Origin: Neobacillus jeddahensis
Lineage (GTDB): Bacteria > Bacillota > Bacilli > Bacillales > Cytobacillaceae
Length of the DNA stretch: 64,000 nt
Assembly (NCBI RefSeq): GCF_000612625.1
Contig: NZ_CCAS010000010.1
Span: 49,473 to 113,472, forward strand
Direction of reading: 5' to 3'
Both the position numbers and the translations under genes were made by a program. This document shows, piece after piece, positions 34,665 through 43,822 of this stretch. The notes under the pieces were generated by a model. It saw nothing but the letters and a program-made list of their open reading frames with translations. It was not told the origin of the DNA and did no database searches. The stretch's first letter is position 1, and the number at the start of each line of letters is the position of its first letter.

Positions 34665-35864
34665 TTATACATTTGCTTGTTGACGTAATGTATCTGCTTT
34701 ATCTGTACGCTCCCAAGGAAGGTCAACATCTGTACGTCCAAAATGGCCATATGCAGCTGTTTGCTTGTAGATTGGGCGACGAAGATTCAACATATTAATG
34801 ATCCCCGCTGGGCGAAGGTCAAAGTTTTCGCTCACAAGGTCAACTAAGACATCTTCACTCACTTTTCCTGTGCCAAACGTATCAACAGCGATTGATACGG
34901 GTCTAGCCACCCCAATTGCGTAGGCAAGTTGTACTTCCACTTTTTCTGCAAGGCCTGCTGCAACGATATTTTTAGCTACATAACGAGCCGCATAGGCTGC
35001 AGAACGGTCAACTTTTGTTGGATCCTTACCAGAGAAGGCACCGCCACCGTGGCGTGCATAACCACCGTACGTATCAACAATGATTTTGCGACCAGTTAAA
35101 CCAGCATCCCCTTGTGGGCCACCGATTACGAAACGACCAGTAGGATTAATGAAATATTTTGTGTTCTCATCAATCAATTCCTGTGGTACAACTGGGTTGA
35201 TGACGTATTCTTTCAAATTACGCTGAATTTGTTCTAAGGTAATTTCTGGATGATGTTGTGTTGAAATAACAATTGTGTCAATGCGAACAGGTTTATCATT
35301 TTCATCATATTCAACTGTTACTTGTGTTTTACCATCTGGACGAAGGTATGGAAGAAGCTCCTCTTTCCGAACTTCTGTTAAACGACGAGCAAGCTTGTGG
35401 GCAAGTGAAATTGGAAGAGGCATAAGCTCTTTTGTTTCATTACAAGCAAAACCAAACATTAGGCCTTGGTCTCCAGCACCAATCGCTTCGATTTGTTCGT
35501 CAGACATTTGACCTTCACGCGCTTCAAGAGCTTGATCAACGCCCATTGCGATGTCCGGGGACTGTTCATCAATGGAGGTTAATACAGCACAAGTTTCGGA
35601 GTCAAAGCCATATTTAGCACGATTATAACCAATTCCCTTAATCGTTTCACGAACAATTTTGGGAATATCTACATAAGTAGAAGTTGTGATTTCTCCAGCA
35701 ACTAGAACTAAACCTGTTGTTACTGATGTTTCAGCAGCAACACGGGCATTAGCATCTTTTGCTAAAATAGCGTCTAAAATAGAATCAGAAATTTGGTCAC
35801 AAATCTTGTCAGGATGACCTTCAGTAACTGATTCAGAAGTAAACAAACGGGCGTTTCTTGACAT
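34665..35864 (-). CDS. metK: S-adenosylmethionine synthetase
   Basis: 399 residues; forms SAM from methionine and ATP. Signatures present: [19 protein letters not shown] (about 14-32), [12 protein letters not shown] (about 120-131), [24 protein letters not shown] and the lysine-bearing [33 protein letters not shown] precedes ATG. Control is by an S-box riboswitch, but its terminator lies 260 bp before the start codon, farther than usual. The product feeds SpeD, LuxS recycling and the methyltransferases of this window. Confidence 0.97.
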   Translation of the reverse strand: MSRNARLFTSESVTEGHPDKICDQISDSILDAILAKDANARVAAETSVTTGLVLVAGEITTSTYVDIPKIVRETIKGIGYNRAKYGFDSETCAVLTSIDEQSPDIAMGVDQALEAREGQMSDEQIEAIGAGDQGLMFGFACNETKELMPLPISLAHKLARRLTEVRKEELLPYLRPDGKTQVTVEYDENDKPVRIDTIVISTQHHPEITLEQIQRNLKEYVINPVVPQELIDENTKYFINPTGRFVIGGPQGDAGLTGRKIIVDTYGGYARHGGGAFSGKDPTKVDRSAAYAARYVAKNIVAAGLAEKVEVQLAYAIGVARPVSIAVDTFGTGKVSEDVLVDLVSENFDLRPAGIINMLNLRRPIYKQTAAYGHFGRTDVDLPWERTDKADTLRQQANV

Positions 35865-35895
35865 CTGAATTCCTCCTATATTTTTGAAATAAAGT

Positions 35896-35940
35896 GAGGT
35901 TATCTGTATGGGGTTGGTAATGACCTTGCCGTTTAACCTC
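35896..35940 (-). other. Extra hairpin in the metK leader, downstream of the S-box
   Basis: On the minus strand GAGGTTA and TAACCTC enclose a nested GG..GGT-catt-ACC..CC stem. It lies within the 260 bp between the S-box terminator and metK, where a leader would normally have ended. No T run follows, so it is not a simple terminator. Role unknown; it could stabilise the 5' end after cleavage or be a second control element. Confidence 0.45.
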
Positions 35941-36123
35941 GGTTGATACGGAACTCATTCCCTTAGTAGTATGAAATAAACACGAGATTATTATTAATAG
36001 AAAGTGAATGTCCCTATTCCTGGAACCTCACCTTGACATATTAAAAACAAACCCCATAAAAATTCTTACGATGGAATAAAAAGTAGCGATTATGTAGCAC
36101 GAAAACATCTTTGCTGAACAAAT

Positions 36124-36343
36124 AAAAAACCCTTCCATTTAGAGGAAAGGTTGATAGCAAAAGTTTTGCGTGCCTTTCACTCTTATCGTTCAAGGTCAAG
36201 CCTTGCTTCAGGTTTAGCACCTTTGCCCGAAAAAATCCTTGATAAATGGTCCTCCATCCATCAATTCAATTTTCGTTTGCAGGTTGCTGGGTTTCATTGG
36301 GCCTGTCCCTCCACCAGCTCGGGATAAGAGAGTATCCGTTCAA
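36124..36343 (-). promoter_or_regulatory. SAM-I (S-box) riboswitch
   Basis: Minus strand leader with the S-box core: CTTATCCCGAGCTGGTGG, AGGGACAGGCCC, AATGAAACCCAGCAACC, and later GGTGCTAAACCTGAAGC with CGATAAGAG closing the P1 helix. The terminator AACCTTTCC with GGAAGGGTT plus a T run is at 36124-36152. SAM binding should favour termination and lower metK expression. Confidence 0.93.
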
Positions 36344-36349
36344 GGGTAA

Positions 36350-36379
36350 ATCATAACCTAGCCGATTAATTAATGTCAA
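36350..36379 (-). promoter_or_regulatory. Promoter of the S-box-metK transcript
   Basis: Minus strand TTGACA (36374-36379) and TATGAT (36350-36355, spacer 18) or TTATGA (spacer 17). Confidence 0.82.
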
Positions 36380-36413
36380 TGTCTTTTTAAAAAGTTTTCT
36401 TAATTTGTAAATT

Positions 36414-36429
36414 GAGTCATTGATGACTC
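36414..36429. repeat. Perfect dyad between the metK and pckA promoters
   Basis: GAGTCATTGATGACTC is a 7-2-7 inverted repeat in the divergent metK/pckA region, 35 bp upstream of the metK -35. It has no T tail. It may be an operator; I do not recognise the protein. Confidence 0.5.
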
Positions 36430-36500
36430 TTTCAATCGCCTAATTCCAAAGAACCAAATATAATGAATTTTCATTTAATAGTATAGAATATTTTAATTAA

Positions 36501-36511
36501 TGTGTTATACT
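36501..36511 (+). promoter_or_regulatory. CcpN-type operator before pckA
   Basis: TGTGTTATACT fits the B. subtilis CcpN consensus TRTGHYATAYW at all positions. It lies 50 bp before the pckA start and just upstream of a TATAAT (36518-36523) that is a plausible -10. In B. subtilis CcpN represses pckA and gapB during glycolytic growth. Confidence 0.65.
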
Positions 36512-36560
36512 TTTTAATATAATCACTCTTAAAAACATGGATAAAGGTAGGTTTCAGTCA

Positions 36561-38147
36561 ATGAATTCTGTTCATATCCCTAATGATTTAAAAAAGCTGT
36601 TACAAGAAAATCATGCATTGGTACAATTATCCGTACCGCAATTAGTCGAACGAGTATTAAGCCGGAAAGAAGGTATTTTAACGGCAACAGGTGCTGTCAG
36701 TGTCTCCACTGGCAAGTATACCGGACGCTCCCCACAGGATAAATATATTGTGATGGAAGAGTCTACAAAGGACAAAATTGAATGGGGCTCGACCAATCAA
36801 TCTATTTCTGAGGAAGTTTTCACCAATTTATATCAAAAGGTTCTAGAATATTTAACACAACAAGAAGAAATTTTTGTGTTTAAAGGGTTTGCTGGAGCAG
36901 ATCAAAAATCCCGCTTGCCGATACAGGTAGTAAATGAATATGCCTGGCATAATCTCTTTGCCCAACAGCTTTTTATTCGCCCTACAGAAGAGGAATTACT
37001 TACACATGATGCTGGTTTTACAGTTATATCCGCCCCCAACTTTAAGGCAGATCCGACAGTGGACGGTACAAACTCCGAAACCTTCATTATTATTTCTTTT
37101 GAACGGAGAATCGTATTAATTGGCGGAACTGAATATGCAGGCGAAATGAAGAAATCCATTTTTTCAGTTATGAATTATTTGTTACCTGAAAACCATATTT
37201 TTTCGATGCATTGTTCCGCAAATGTAGGTCAGGAAGGCGATGTGGCCCTATTCTTTGGATTATCTGGGACAGGCAAAACTACCCTTTCCGCCGATGCTAA
37301 TCGCCGGCTTATTGGTGATGACGAGCACGGCTGGTCCTCCAATGGTGTCTTTAATATTGAGGGTGGCTGCTATGCCAAATGTATCAATCTTTCACGTGAA
37401 AAAGAACCGCAAATCTTTGATGCGATTCGTTTTGGTACAGTCCTAGAAAATGTAGTCGTTAATTCAGAATCGAGAATCCCTGATTATGATGATGGATCTC
37501 TGACCGAGAATACGAGGGCGGCCTATCCAATCGAAGCGATTGATAATATTATTCAGCCAAGTATTGCGGGACACCCGAATACGATTGTCTTTTTAACAGC
37601 GGATGCCTTCGGGGTTTTACCTCCCATTGCTAAATTGACGAAGGAACAAGCGATGTATCACTTCCTAAGCGGTTATACCTCGAAGCTTGCCGGTACTGAA
37701 CGCGGGATTACTTCACCACAAGCAACCTTCTCCACCTGCTTTGGTGCGCCTTTTCTCCCGTTACCCGCAGCACGTTACGCGGAAATGCTAGGTGACAAGA
37801 TACTTGAGCATAATGCCAATGTCTTTTTAGTCAATACAGGTTGGACCGGTGGAGAATACGGAGTCGGCAGCCGAATGAAGTTATCATTTACAAGAGCGAT
37901 GGTTCAAGCAGCCCTGGAAGGTGAATTAAACCATGTTGAGACAGTCAAAGACGAAATCTTTGGTTTACACATTCCGCTTCATATTGCAGGGGTGCCAGAT
38001 GATGTACTTCAACCAAAGAAAACATGGTCTGATCATCAAGCATATGAAGAAAAGGCAAAGGAATTAGCAAAGAAATTCCGGGAAAACTTCAAAAAATTCA
38101 CTGACATCCCAACAGAAATTGTTGAAAAAGGCGGTCCCATCTCATAA
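36561..38147 (+). CDS. pckA: Phosphoenolpyruvate carboxykinase (ATP)
   Basis: 528 residues; converts oxaloacetate and ATP to PEP and CO2, the entry step of gluconeogenesis. Kinase-1a P-loop [16 protein letters not shown] (about 235-250), metal-binding IGDDEHGWS, and the PCK signature region [15 protein letters not shown] are intact. ATG at 36561 ([10 protein letters not shown]) aligns with family N-termini and follows AAAGGTAGG; the ATG at 36537 has no site. It diverges from metK as in B. subtilis, with a CcpN-type operator, so repression on sugars is expected. Terminator behind it. Confidence 0.96.
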   Translation: MNSVHIPNDLKKLLQENHALVQLSVPQLVERVLSRKEGILTATGAVSVSTGKYTGRSPQDKYIVMEESTKDKIEWGSTNQSISEEVFTNLYQKVLEYLTQQEEIFVFKGFAGADQKSRLPIQVVNEYAWHNLFAQQLFIRPTEEELLTHDAGFTVISAPNFKADPTVDGTNSETFIIISFERRIVLIGGTEYAGEMKKSIFSVMNYLLPENHIFSMHCSANVGQEGDVALFFGLSGTGKTTLSADANRRLIGDDEHGWSSNGVFNIEGGCYAKCINLSREKEPQIFDAIRFGTVLENVVVNSESRIPDYDDGSLTENTRAAYPIEAIDNIIQPSIAGHPNTIVFLTADAFGVLPPIAKLTKEQAMYHFLSGYTSKLAGTERGITSPQATFSTCFGAPFLPLPAARYAEMLGDKILEHNANVFLVNTGWTGGEYGVGSRMKLSFTRAMVQAALEGELNHVETVKDEIFGLHIPLHIAGVPDDVLQPKKTWSDHQAYEEKAKELAKKFRENFKKFTDIPTEIVEKGGPIS

Positions 38148-38155
38148 ATATCAAC

Positions 38156-38185
38156 AGCCCATATCGATCGGATATGGGCTTTCTT
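38156..38185 (+). terminator. Terminator after pckA
   Basis: AGCCCATATC pairs with GATATGGGCT over a 5-base loop, followed by TTCTT. Confidence 0.85.
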
Positions 38186-38223
38186 GTATAACGATCAAGA
38201 AAAACGCAAGAGTCATTGGCTGC

Positions 38224-38466
38224 TCAGTTCGTTGAATTTAGTGAAACTAATTGGTAAGTTAACGTTGTCCTGTTATGTTGCCACTCCACTTTCTTAATTA
38301 AAGCCGTGCCACTTGTATCACTTTCAATTGTTTTCCTTACCTCGATCGGGATTTCAATCGGATAAAGTCTGTAGCCTTCCTTTTCTAAAACAAAAAGATT
38401 TTCCTCAATCCTCTTCTCGTTTCCTTTTGTTACGATCATCGTATTCAGTTCAAGAGGCATACCCAT
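38224..38466 (-). CDS. ytmB: DUF2584 family protein (YtmB)
   Basis: An 80-residue protein with beta-strand pattern (PLELNTMIVTKGNEKRIEENLFVL; KVEWQHNRTTLTYQLVSL), matching the YtmB/DUF2584 family in size and in position between pckA and ytmA. No membrane segment, no catalytic motif. Function unknown. It lies 40 bp after ytmA on the same strand. Confidence 0.8.
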   Translation of the reverse strand: MGMPLELNTMIVTKGNEKRIEENLFVLEKEGYRLYPIEIPIEVRKTIESDTSGTALIKKVEWQHNRTTLTYQLVSLNSTN

Positions 38467-38506
38467 AAAAATTCGCTCCTCTGCTTGTATTAACTATATA
38501 TTACCA

Positions 38507-39295
38507 TCATTTGCCCTGCTTTTTCATCCACTTTGATAATTCAACCACAATATTTCGATTTACTGCAGGTGGGAAATAGTGCGTAAACTCATGAAAATAC
38601 CAACATTCAACTGGTTTTGCTAAGCTTTTCAGCTTGTTTTCGAGTTGATATGCATGCTCGACAGAAACATTTTGATCGGTTACACCATGAATAATAAGAA
38701 CCGGGGCAGCCAAGTCTCCTAGCTGATTGAGTGGGGTTCTCCATTGATAACGATCGGGATATTTTTCAGGGGTCCCACCAATGACTCTTTTCATCATTCT
38801 TCGTAAATCTTTCCGCTCCTTATACGTTAAGGTCATGTCACTTACCCCGCCCCAAGTAACCACAGACGCCGCTTCCGGAAATCGAAGCCCTGTCATCAAA
38901 GCCATCACACCACCTCGTGAAAAACCAAATATATGAATATCACGAACTCTTGGCAGCGATTTTAACAACCTAAAAGCGGAAAATGCATCCTCACGATCCT
39001 CGCCTGCAAAATCCTCATTCCCCTCTCCACCTTGATTACCACGATAATAGGGGGCAAACACAATAAATCCCTCAGCAGCAAACTGAGCAATCCTAGCAGG
39101 GCGTACCTTCCCAACATTTTTTATCCCTCCGCGCAAATAAAGGAAGCCATCCATTGTGTCCTTATTCAGGGGCTCTGCCAACATTCCTTTCACTTTCAAT
39201 CCATTGGAGAGGTACGTAATCACCTTTAGTTCAACGTTTGGATTGGGCGAAGGAAAACGATTCATTTCAAGAATACTCCCATTAGCTATGTGCAT
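38507..39295 (-). CDS. ytmA: Alpha/beta hydrolase, prolyl oligopeptidase-like (YtmA)
   Basis: A 262-residue hydrolase of the peptidase S9/DLH group: nucleophile elbow GFSRGG (about 128-133), YLRGG oxyanion region, acid in HGVTDQNVSVEHA and final His in FHEFTHYF. Natural substrate unknown; an esterase or acyl-peptide hydrolase is possible. ATG at 39295 is chosen because GAAAGGAAAG lies before it and the Cys-rich 18 codons upstream look unrelated. The first gene of a ytmA-ytmB pair, divergent from ytlA. Confidence 0.83.
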   Translation of the reverse strand: MHIANGSILEMNRFPSPNPNVELKVITYLSNGLKVKGMLAEPLNKDTMDGFLYLRGGIKNVGKVRPARIAQFAAEGFIVFAPYYRGNQGGEGNEDFAGEDREDAFSAFRLLKSLPRVRDIHIFGFSRGGVMALMTGLRFPEAASVVTWGGVSDMTLTYKERKDLRRMMKRVIGGTPEKYPDRYQWRTPLNQLGDLAAPVLIIHGVTDQNVSVEHAYQLENKLKSLAKPVECWYFHEFTHYFPPAVNRNIVVELSKWMKKQGK

Positions 39296-39415
39296 CGACG
39301 GACTTTCCTTTCGGTGAAAAAAATTTTTATTGCAGCAGGCTTCACACATTTTTCTTCATTTCATACGATATCGTAGGCTATTAGCCCAGATTTTTTTAGT
39401 ATAAGGAGGTTAATT

Positions 39416-40432
39416 ATGAAAAAATCTTTAAAATTCAGTTTATCCTTTCTCCTCATTTCTGTTCTCATGTTTTCTTTAGTCGCCTGTACGAAGGATTCCA
39501 CAACTGAAACAAAAAAATTGGAAAAAGTACGAATTGCTGAAGTGACTCGTTCCATTTTTTATGCTCCTCAATATGTGGCTCTGGCAAAAGGATTTTTTAA
39601 AGACGAAGGTCTTGACGTTTCACTAGCGACTACACCTGGCGGGGATAAGACGATGACCGCACTCATTTCAGGTGGGGCCGATATTGCCCTTGTTGGATCG
39701 GAAACATCCATTTATGTGTATGCACAAGGAGCAAATGATCCTGTCATCAACTTTGCCCAACTAACGCAAACTGACGGAACTTTCTTAGTCGCAAGAGAAA
39801 AAATGGATGATTTCACTTGGGAATCATTAAAAGGAAAAACCTTCCTAGGACAACGCAAAGGCGGCATGCCCCAAATGGTCGGTGAATTTGTCTTAAAGCA
39901 GCACGGCATTGATCCCCATAATGACCTGAACTTAATTCAAAACATTGATTTTGCTAATGTTGCAAATGCTTTTGCTTCAGGCACAGGCGAGTTCGTTCAA
40001 TTATTCGAGCCAACTGCAAGTATTTTTGAAAAAGAAGGAAAAGGTCATATTGTTGCTTCTTTCGGTAAAGAATCTGGCCACGTTCCCTATACCACCTTTA
40101 TGGCGAAAGAAGGATATATGAAGAATAATAAGGAAACCATTGAGAAATTTACAAAGGCCATTTATGAAGCACAGCAATGGGTCGACTCGCACAGTGCCGA
40201 GGAAATTGCGAAGGCCGTCGAACCCTATTTTCCAGATACCGATTTAGATATAATGACCACTGTGGTTGATCGCTATAAGGGTCAAGGCTCATTTGCGACA
40301 AACCCTGTTCTTGACGAAGAAGAATGGAACAATCTTCAAAATATCATGAAGGAAGCTGGAGAGCTTCCAAAGGAAGTCGACCATAAAACACTTGTAAACA
40401 CTGAAATTGCTGAAAAAGTCATTAAAAAATAA
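39416..40432 (+). CDS. ytlA: ABC transporter substrate-binding lipoprotein, SsuA/ThiY type (YtlA)
   Basis: A 338-residue extracellular lipoprotein: SLSFLLISVLMFSLVAC, lipobox Cys25 or so. The binding domain belongs to the NMT1/THI5-SsuA group (VRIAEVTRSIFYAPQYVALAKGFFKDEGLDVSL), which binds thiamine precursors, sulfonates, nitrate or taurine. The ligand is not clear; no TPP riboswitch or S-box stands in the 120-bp upstream region. ATAAGGAGG precedes ATG. First of a three-gene ABC operon. Confidence 0.87.
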   Translation: MKKSLKFSLSFLLISVLMFSLVACTKDSTTETKKLEKVRIAEVTRSIFYAPQYVALAKGFFKDEGLDVSLATTPGGDKTMTALISGGADIALVGSETSIYVYAQGANDPVINFAQLTQTDGTFLVAREKMDDFTWESLKGKTFLGQRKGGMPQMVGEFVLKQHGIDPHNDLNLIQNIDFANVANAFASGTGEFVQLFEPTASIFEKEGKGHIVASFGKESGHVPYTTFMAKEGYMKNNKETIEKFTKAIYEAQQWVDSHSAEEIAKAVEPYFPDTDLDIMTTVVDRYKGQGSFATNPVLDEEEWNNLQNIMKEAGELPKEVDHKTLVNTEIAEKVIKK

Positions 40433-40453
40433 GGAAAGGGAGGCCGTTTTCAC

Positions 40454-41230
40454 ATGAGCTTTTTACAGGTTCAAAATATACATCATACTTATTTCACGAA
40501 AGCCTCTGCCACCACGGCCCTCTCCGATATTTCACTTACGGTTGAAGAGGGAGAGTTTGTCTCCCTGCTCGGACCAAGTGGCTGTGGTAAGACAACACTA
40601 CTTTCCATCATCTCTAGTTTGCTTAAACCAACAGAAGGAACGGTTCTTTTAGAAAATAAACCGGTAACCACCGCGAAAAATCAAATTGGCTATATGCTCC
40701 AACAAGATTATCTGTTTCCATGGAAAACAATCGAAGAGAATATCCTCATTGGTCTCAAATTATCTAGGCAACTCACCCCTAAAACAAAAGCTGCCACCTT
40801 AAATCTTCTAAATCAGATTGGCTTATCAGAGGTAGAAAAACAACTTCCAAGACAGCTATCAGGTGGTATGAGACAGCGCGTTGCCCTCGTACGAACATTG
40901 GCAACTGAACCAAAACTGTTGATGCTTGACGAACCCTTTTCTGCTCTTGATTATCAAACAAAGCTAAAATTAGAGGATTTAGTATCAAAGATATTAACTG
41001 ATTTTGGGAAAACCGCCATACTTGTTACCCACGATATTGGTGAAGCTATTGCCATGAGCGATCGCGTCTTCTTACTGTCACCAAGTCCGGGAAGAATTTA
41101 TAAAACTTTTACCATGCCCGAGGAATTAAGAAAGGCATCCCCTTTTGAAGCAAGAAATCACGAACTATTTCAAAGCATCTTTCAAACGATATGGAAGGAG
41201 TTGGAGTCGCTTGAGTCTGAAAAAGAATAA
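40454..41230 (+). CDS. ytlC: ABC transporter ATP-binding protein, SsuB/ThiZ type (YtlC)
   Basis: A 258-residue ATPase that powers the YtlACD importer. Walker [11 protein letters not shown] (about 39-48), signature LSGGMRQR (about 137-144), Walker [13 protein letters not shown] and H-loop VTHDIGEA are all intact. GGAAAGGGAGG precedes ATG, 21 bp after ytlA. Its end overlaps the permease start by 20 bp. Confidence 0.92.
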   Translation: MSFLQVQNIHHTYFTKASATTALSDISLTVEEGEFVSLLGPSGCGKTTLLSIISSLLKPTEGTVLLENKPVTTAKNQIGYMLQQDYLFPWKTIEENILIGLKLSRQLTPKTKAATLNLLNQIGLSEVEKQLPRQLSGGMRQRVALVRTLATEPKLLMLDEPFSALDYQTKLKLEDLVSKILTDFGKTAILVTHDIGEAIAMSDRVFLLSPSPGRIYKTFTMPEELRKASPFEARNHELFQSIFQTIWKELESLESEKE

Positions 41231-42017
41231 GTTAAAACAACTCCATCAAACCTACCTTCATTCCTTAAAAATTGAAATGCGCTGGGTTCGCTTTTATCAA
41301 GCGGTTATTTTTATTGTGTTTTTCTCCAGCTGGGAACTAGCTAGTCAAAAGCAATGGATTGATCCGTTAATCTTTAGCTCACCTTCTAAAATTTGGCAGC
41401 TATTTTTAGATAAACTCCATGATGGGTCATTGTTAACTAATTTAGGCGTTACCTTAACAGAAACAGTTTTTGGCTTCATACTGGGAACCTTGCTCGGTAC
41501 CATATTAGCGACGATTCTTTGGTTATCCCCATTCATTTCAAAAATACTTGACCCCTATCTCGTCGTTTTAAATGCGATGCCTAAAGTTGCACTTGGTCCG
41601 ATTTTAATCGTAGCTCTGTCTCCTGGATATCCATCTATTATTGCTATGGGGGCAATCATTTCGGTCATTATCACAACCATTGTTGTCTATACCTCCTTTA
41701 AAGAGGTTGATCCCAATTATTTAAAAGTGCTCCAAACGTTTGGAGCAACCCGCCTCCAATGCTTTAAAGAAGCAATTCTGCCTGCTAGTTTTCCGACGAT
41801 CATTTCAACCCTAAAGGTTAATGTTGGTCTATCATGGGTTGGTGTTATCGTTGGGGAGTTCCTGGTGTCCTCCAGGGGACTTGGGTATATGATTATTTAT
41901 GGTTTCCAGGTTTTTAATTTTACACTTGTTTTTTTATCATTGTTAGTGATCGCAGTTATTGCAACAATTATGTATCAGTTGGTTGAGCTCTTAGAAAAGA
42001 AACTAATAAAAGAATAG
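41211..42017 (+). CDS. ytlD: ABC transporter permease, SsuC/ThiX type (YtlD)
   Basis: A 268-residue permease with about six membrane segments. The cytoplasmic EAA loop that contacts the ATPase is [24 protein letters not shown] at 41211 is the likely start because AAGGAGTTGGAG lies just before it; an ATG at 41145 would overlap ytlC by 86 bp and adds a tail that is not membrane-like. Third gene of the operon, ended by a shared terminator with ytkD. Confidence 0.88.
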   Translation: MSLKKNKLKQLHQTYLHSLKIEMRWVRFYQAVIFIVFFSSWELASQKQWIDPLIFSSPSKIWQLFLDKLHDGSLLTNLGVTLTETVFGFILGTLLGTILATILWLSPFISKILDPYLVVLNAMPKVALGPILIVALSPGYPSIIAMGAIISVIITTIVVYTSFKEVDPNYLKVLQTFGATRLQCFKEAILPASFPTIISTLKVNVGLSWVGVIVGEFLVSSRGLGYMIIYGFQVFNFTLVFLSLLVIAVIATIMYQLVELLEKKLIKE

Positions 42018-42046
42018 CGGGAAGTTCATGGACTCCGCTATTCTTT
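42009..42046. terminator. Bidirectional terminator between ytlD and ytkD
   Basis: AAAGAATAGCGG pairs with CCGCTATTCTTT over a 14-base loop, between convergent genes. Confidence 0.86.
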
Positions 42047-42511
42047 TTTATTGTCCTTCAGGTATTTCATACATTCTTCGATCACTTGATCCTTCATAAT
42101 AAAACTATATTCATCTTTAAAACGCTCCTGCAATAGATTGCCTTTAAAGACCACAGGTCCTTTTGTTTCAAAGTAACTGTTCGTCTCCTCTACCCTTTCA
42201 ACCTTGCCAAAAAATACGGCCTTAACAAATGAGCCGACATGATCTGAAACCTTGTAGGCGAGAATAAAGCTAAGTTCTCCAAGGATAGCACCCGTCTCCT
42301 CATATGTCTCACGACGTGCTGCCTGTTCTAATGTCTCCCCTACTTCCACTTTTCCTCCAGGAAATTCAAGACCTCTTTGCTTATGTTTGGTTAAATACCA
42401 GTCATGATTATATTGGCAAATAACTAATACATGCTTAATTTCTTCTTCAAAGGCCTCAAGCGTAAATGCTAGTTCAACCTTATTTCCTTTATAATCTAAA
42501 AATTGTATCAT
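42038..42511 (-). CDS. ytkD: Nudix NTP pyrophosphohydrolase (YtkD)
   Basis: A 157-residue Nudix enzyme. The box GGKVEVGETLEQAARRETYEETGA (about residues 53-76) fits GX5EX7REUXEEXGU. B. subtilis YtkD hydrolyses 8-oxo-dGTP and other NTPs and protects against mutation; length is nearly identical (158). ATG at 42511 (MIQFLDYKG) agrees with family starts and follows GGGGCGG; the 42526 start adds five residues with no support. Lies downstream of a hypothetical gene but separated by a terminator. Confidence 0.88.
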   Translation of the reverse strand: MIQFLDYKGNKVELAFTLEAFEEEIKHVLVICQYNHDWYLTKHKQRGLEFPGGKVEVGETLEQAARRETYEETGAILGELSFILAYKVSDHVGSFVKAVFFGKVERVEETNSYFETKGPVVFKGNLLQERFKDEYSFIMKDQVIEECMKYLKDNKKE

Positions 42512-42551
42512 TAAGAACCGCCCCAATTTTTCATTAATGATATAATTATAT

Positions 42552-42588
42552 AAAAAAAAAGAGAAATCCTAAACCTTTAGGACTTCTC
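42552..42588 (-). terminator. Terminator after the 107-residue hypothetical gene
   Basis: On the minus strand GAGAAGTCCTAAA pairs with TTTAGGATTTCTC (one G-U) and is followed by a long T run. Confidence 0.85.
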
Positions 42589-42597
42589 AAAACTTTA

Positions 42598-42921
42598 TTA
42601 GGATTCATTAGGTAATATATTCATGCTTTCGATATGGGTTTTCGCTTCTTCGTCACCAAGTTTATGAAGCATGCCATACACCTGCTGTATGGTACTATCG
42701 TAGGCATCATTTTCTCGGTCATAATGGTACTGAACAAATGGTACATGAGCTCTAAAAAAGTTTTTCCATTCGGTTGAATAGTTTTGATTAAATAAATCAC
42801 GCAACTGCGTGATTTCAGCATCATCCGCATGAATTTTATAGCTCCACGTCGAGCTGGTCGCATTACTTGATATATGACCGGTTCCAACGTCAATATAGTA
42901 GGTTTTTTTCTGATCGTTCAT
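42598..42921 (-). CDS. Conserved-looking hypothetical protein
   Basis: A 107-residue soluble protein I do not recognise with certainty. Begins MNDQKKTYYIDVGTGHIS and is rich in aromatic and acidic residues (WSYKIHADDAEITQLRDLF; FVQYHYDRENDAYDSTIQQVYGML). No signal peptide, membrane helix or catalytic motif. It starts at ATG preceded by AAAAGGGGATG, and has its own terminator, so it is expected to be a real gene. Relatives in bacilli are sometimes labelled 'hydrolase', for which I see no support. Confidence 0.68.
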   Translation of the reverse strand: MNDQKKTYYIDVGTGHISSNATSSTWSYKIHADDAEITQLRDLFNQNYSTEWKNFFRAHVPFVQYHYDRENDAYDSTIQQVYGMLHKLGDEEAKTHIESMNILPNES

Positions 42922-43177
42922 CACTTCATCCCCTTTTACTGTTAGTAATGTGCAAATAGATAATTTTTATTCTTTTTCAAAATTCGATTCATTTTTTTGA
43001 AAGGAATGCGATATAATAATCATACAATCAAGAAAACAGATTTTTCAGTAAATTAAACGACGGAATGGGAGGGATGATTTTTCTTTTTAGGGGAATTCAA
43101 TAAATAGAAGGAAAACCTTCATGGGAATTTGACTTCTCACACTACTGGATATATATATTTAAAAAGGGGGTGTCAAA

Positions 43178-43435
43178 ATGAAATTAGTAGATGAATTATA
43201 TGAAATGTATCGCAACAAGTTAACTGGGGATGAAGAGGACATTGACATGTTAACATTTGCCTTTTTAGAAGAAATGTCCCATGAAGATCTTCTTGCCTTA
43301 ATTCAGGAAATGGATAAACAAGAATTGTACGATTTAATGGGCCTCTACCTCATCGAAAGCTTAAAGGGTAAATTTGCTCAGGAAGAATACGGACAACATC
43401 GTGCACATAGTTTTTATCCAAGAAACATTCATTGA
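43178..43435 (+). CDS. Small acidic protein, DUF6154-like
   Basis: An 85-residue acidic, mostly helical protein (KLVDELYEMYRNKLTGDEEDIDMLTFAFLEEMSHEDLLALIQEM) ending in a short basic His-rich tail. It resembles the DUF6154 family of Bacillaceae; the family name is from memory and moderate in certainty. No membrane segment. AAAAAGGGGGTG precedes ATG and a terminator follows, so it stands alone. Function unknown. Confidence 0.7.
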   Translation: MKLVDELYEMYRNKLTGDEEDIDMLTFAFLEEMSHEDLLALIQEMDKQELYDLMGLYLIESLKGKFAQEEYGQHRAHSFYPRNIH

Positions 43436-43451
43436 AATTACATACCAACAA

Positions 43452-43482
43452 GAAAAACTGGGAGCTGAAAAGCTCCCTTTTC
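43452..43482 (+). terminator. Terminator after the DUF6154-like gene
   Basis: GGGAGCT pairs with AGCTCCC (within AAAAACTGGGAGC and GCTCCCTTTTCTC) over a short loop, with a T-rich tail. Confidence 0.8.
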
Positions 43483-43606
43483 TCATACAGGGAAGATAAG
43501 TAACTTCTCGTATTTAACATAAAGAAAGCATGCCCTGTTTTTCTTGTGTTTTTTCATACCGACAGCTATATTCGTGTTACAATGTTAGGCAAAGGGGGGA
43601 AGAAAA

Positions 43607-43783
43607 TTGTATACCGTACTAGTGGTTAGTATTATTATTGTTATCGTTATTTTGGTATTAGCTGTTGGAACCACCTCCAAAGCCTATAATTATAAACATA
43701 CCGTTGACCCATTGGAAAATGACCCATATACAGACCAAGAACCACCCGTAGCTGAGTCCTCTCAACAACAAAATAATGAGTAA
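43607..43783 (+). CDS. ytzI: YtzI-like small membrane protein
   Basis: A 58-residue protein with one N-terminal membrane helix (about residues 3-21, VLVVSIIIVIVILVLAVG) followed by a polar, Gln-rich tail (TSKAYNYKHTVDPLENDPY). It corresponds to the YtzI family in bacilli, also located beside luxS. Start is TTG, six bases after AAAGGGGGG. Function unknown. It shares a terminator with the convergent luxS. Confidence 0.75.
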   Translation: MYTVLVVSIIIVIVILVLAVGTTSKAYNYKHTVDPLENDPYTDQEPPVAESSQQQNNE

Positions 43784-43815
43784 AAAAATTCCTATTCGAT
43801 TGAATAGGAATTTTT
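43784..43815. terminator. Bidirectional terminator between ytzI and luxS
   Basis: AAAAATTCCTATTC pairs perfectly with GAATAGGAATTTTT over a 4-base loop. Confidence 0.88.
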
Positions 43816-43822
43816 CATTATA

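Noticed and set aside
39296..39415. Possible TPP riboswitch before the ytlA-type gene
   Set aside because: The 120-bp interval has no CUGAGA or other TPP core sequences and is too short for the usual leader.
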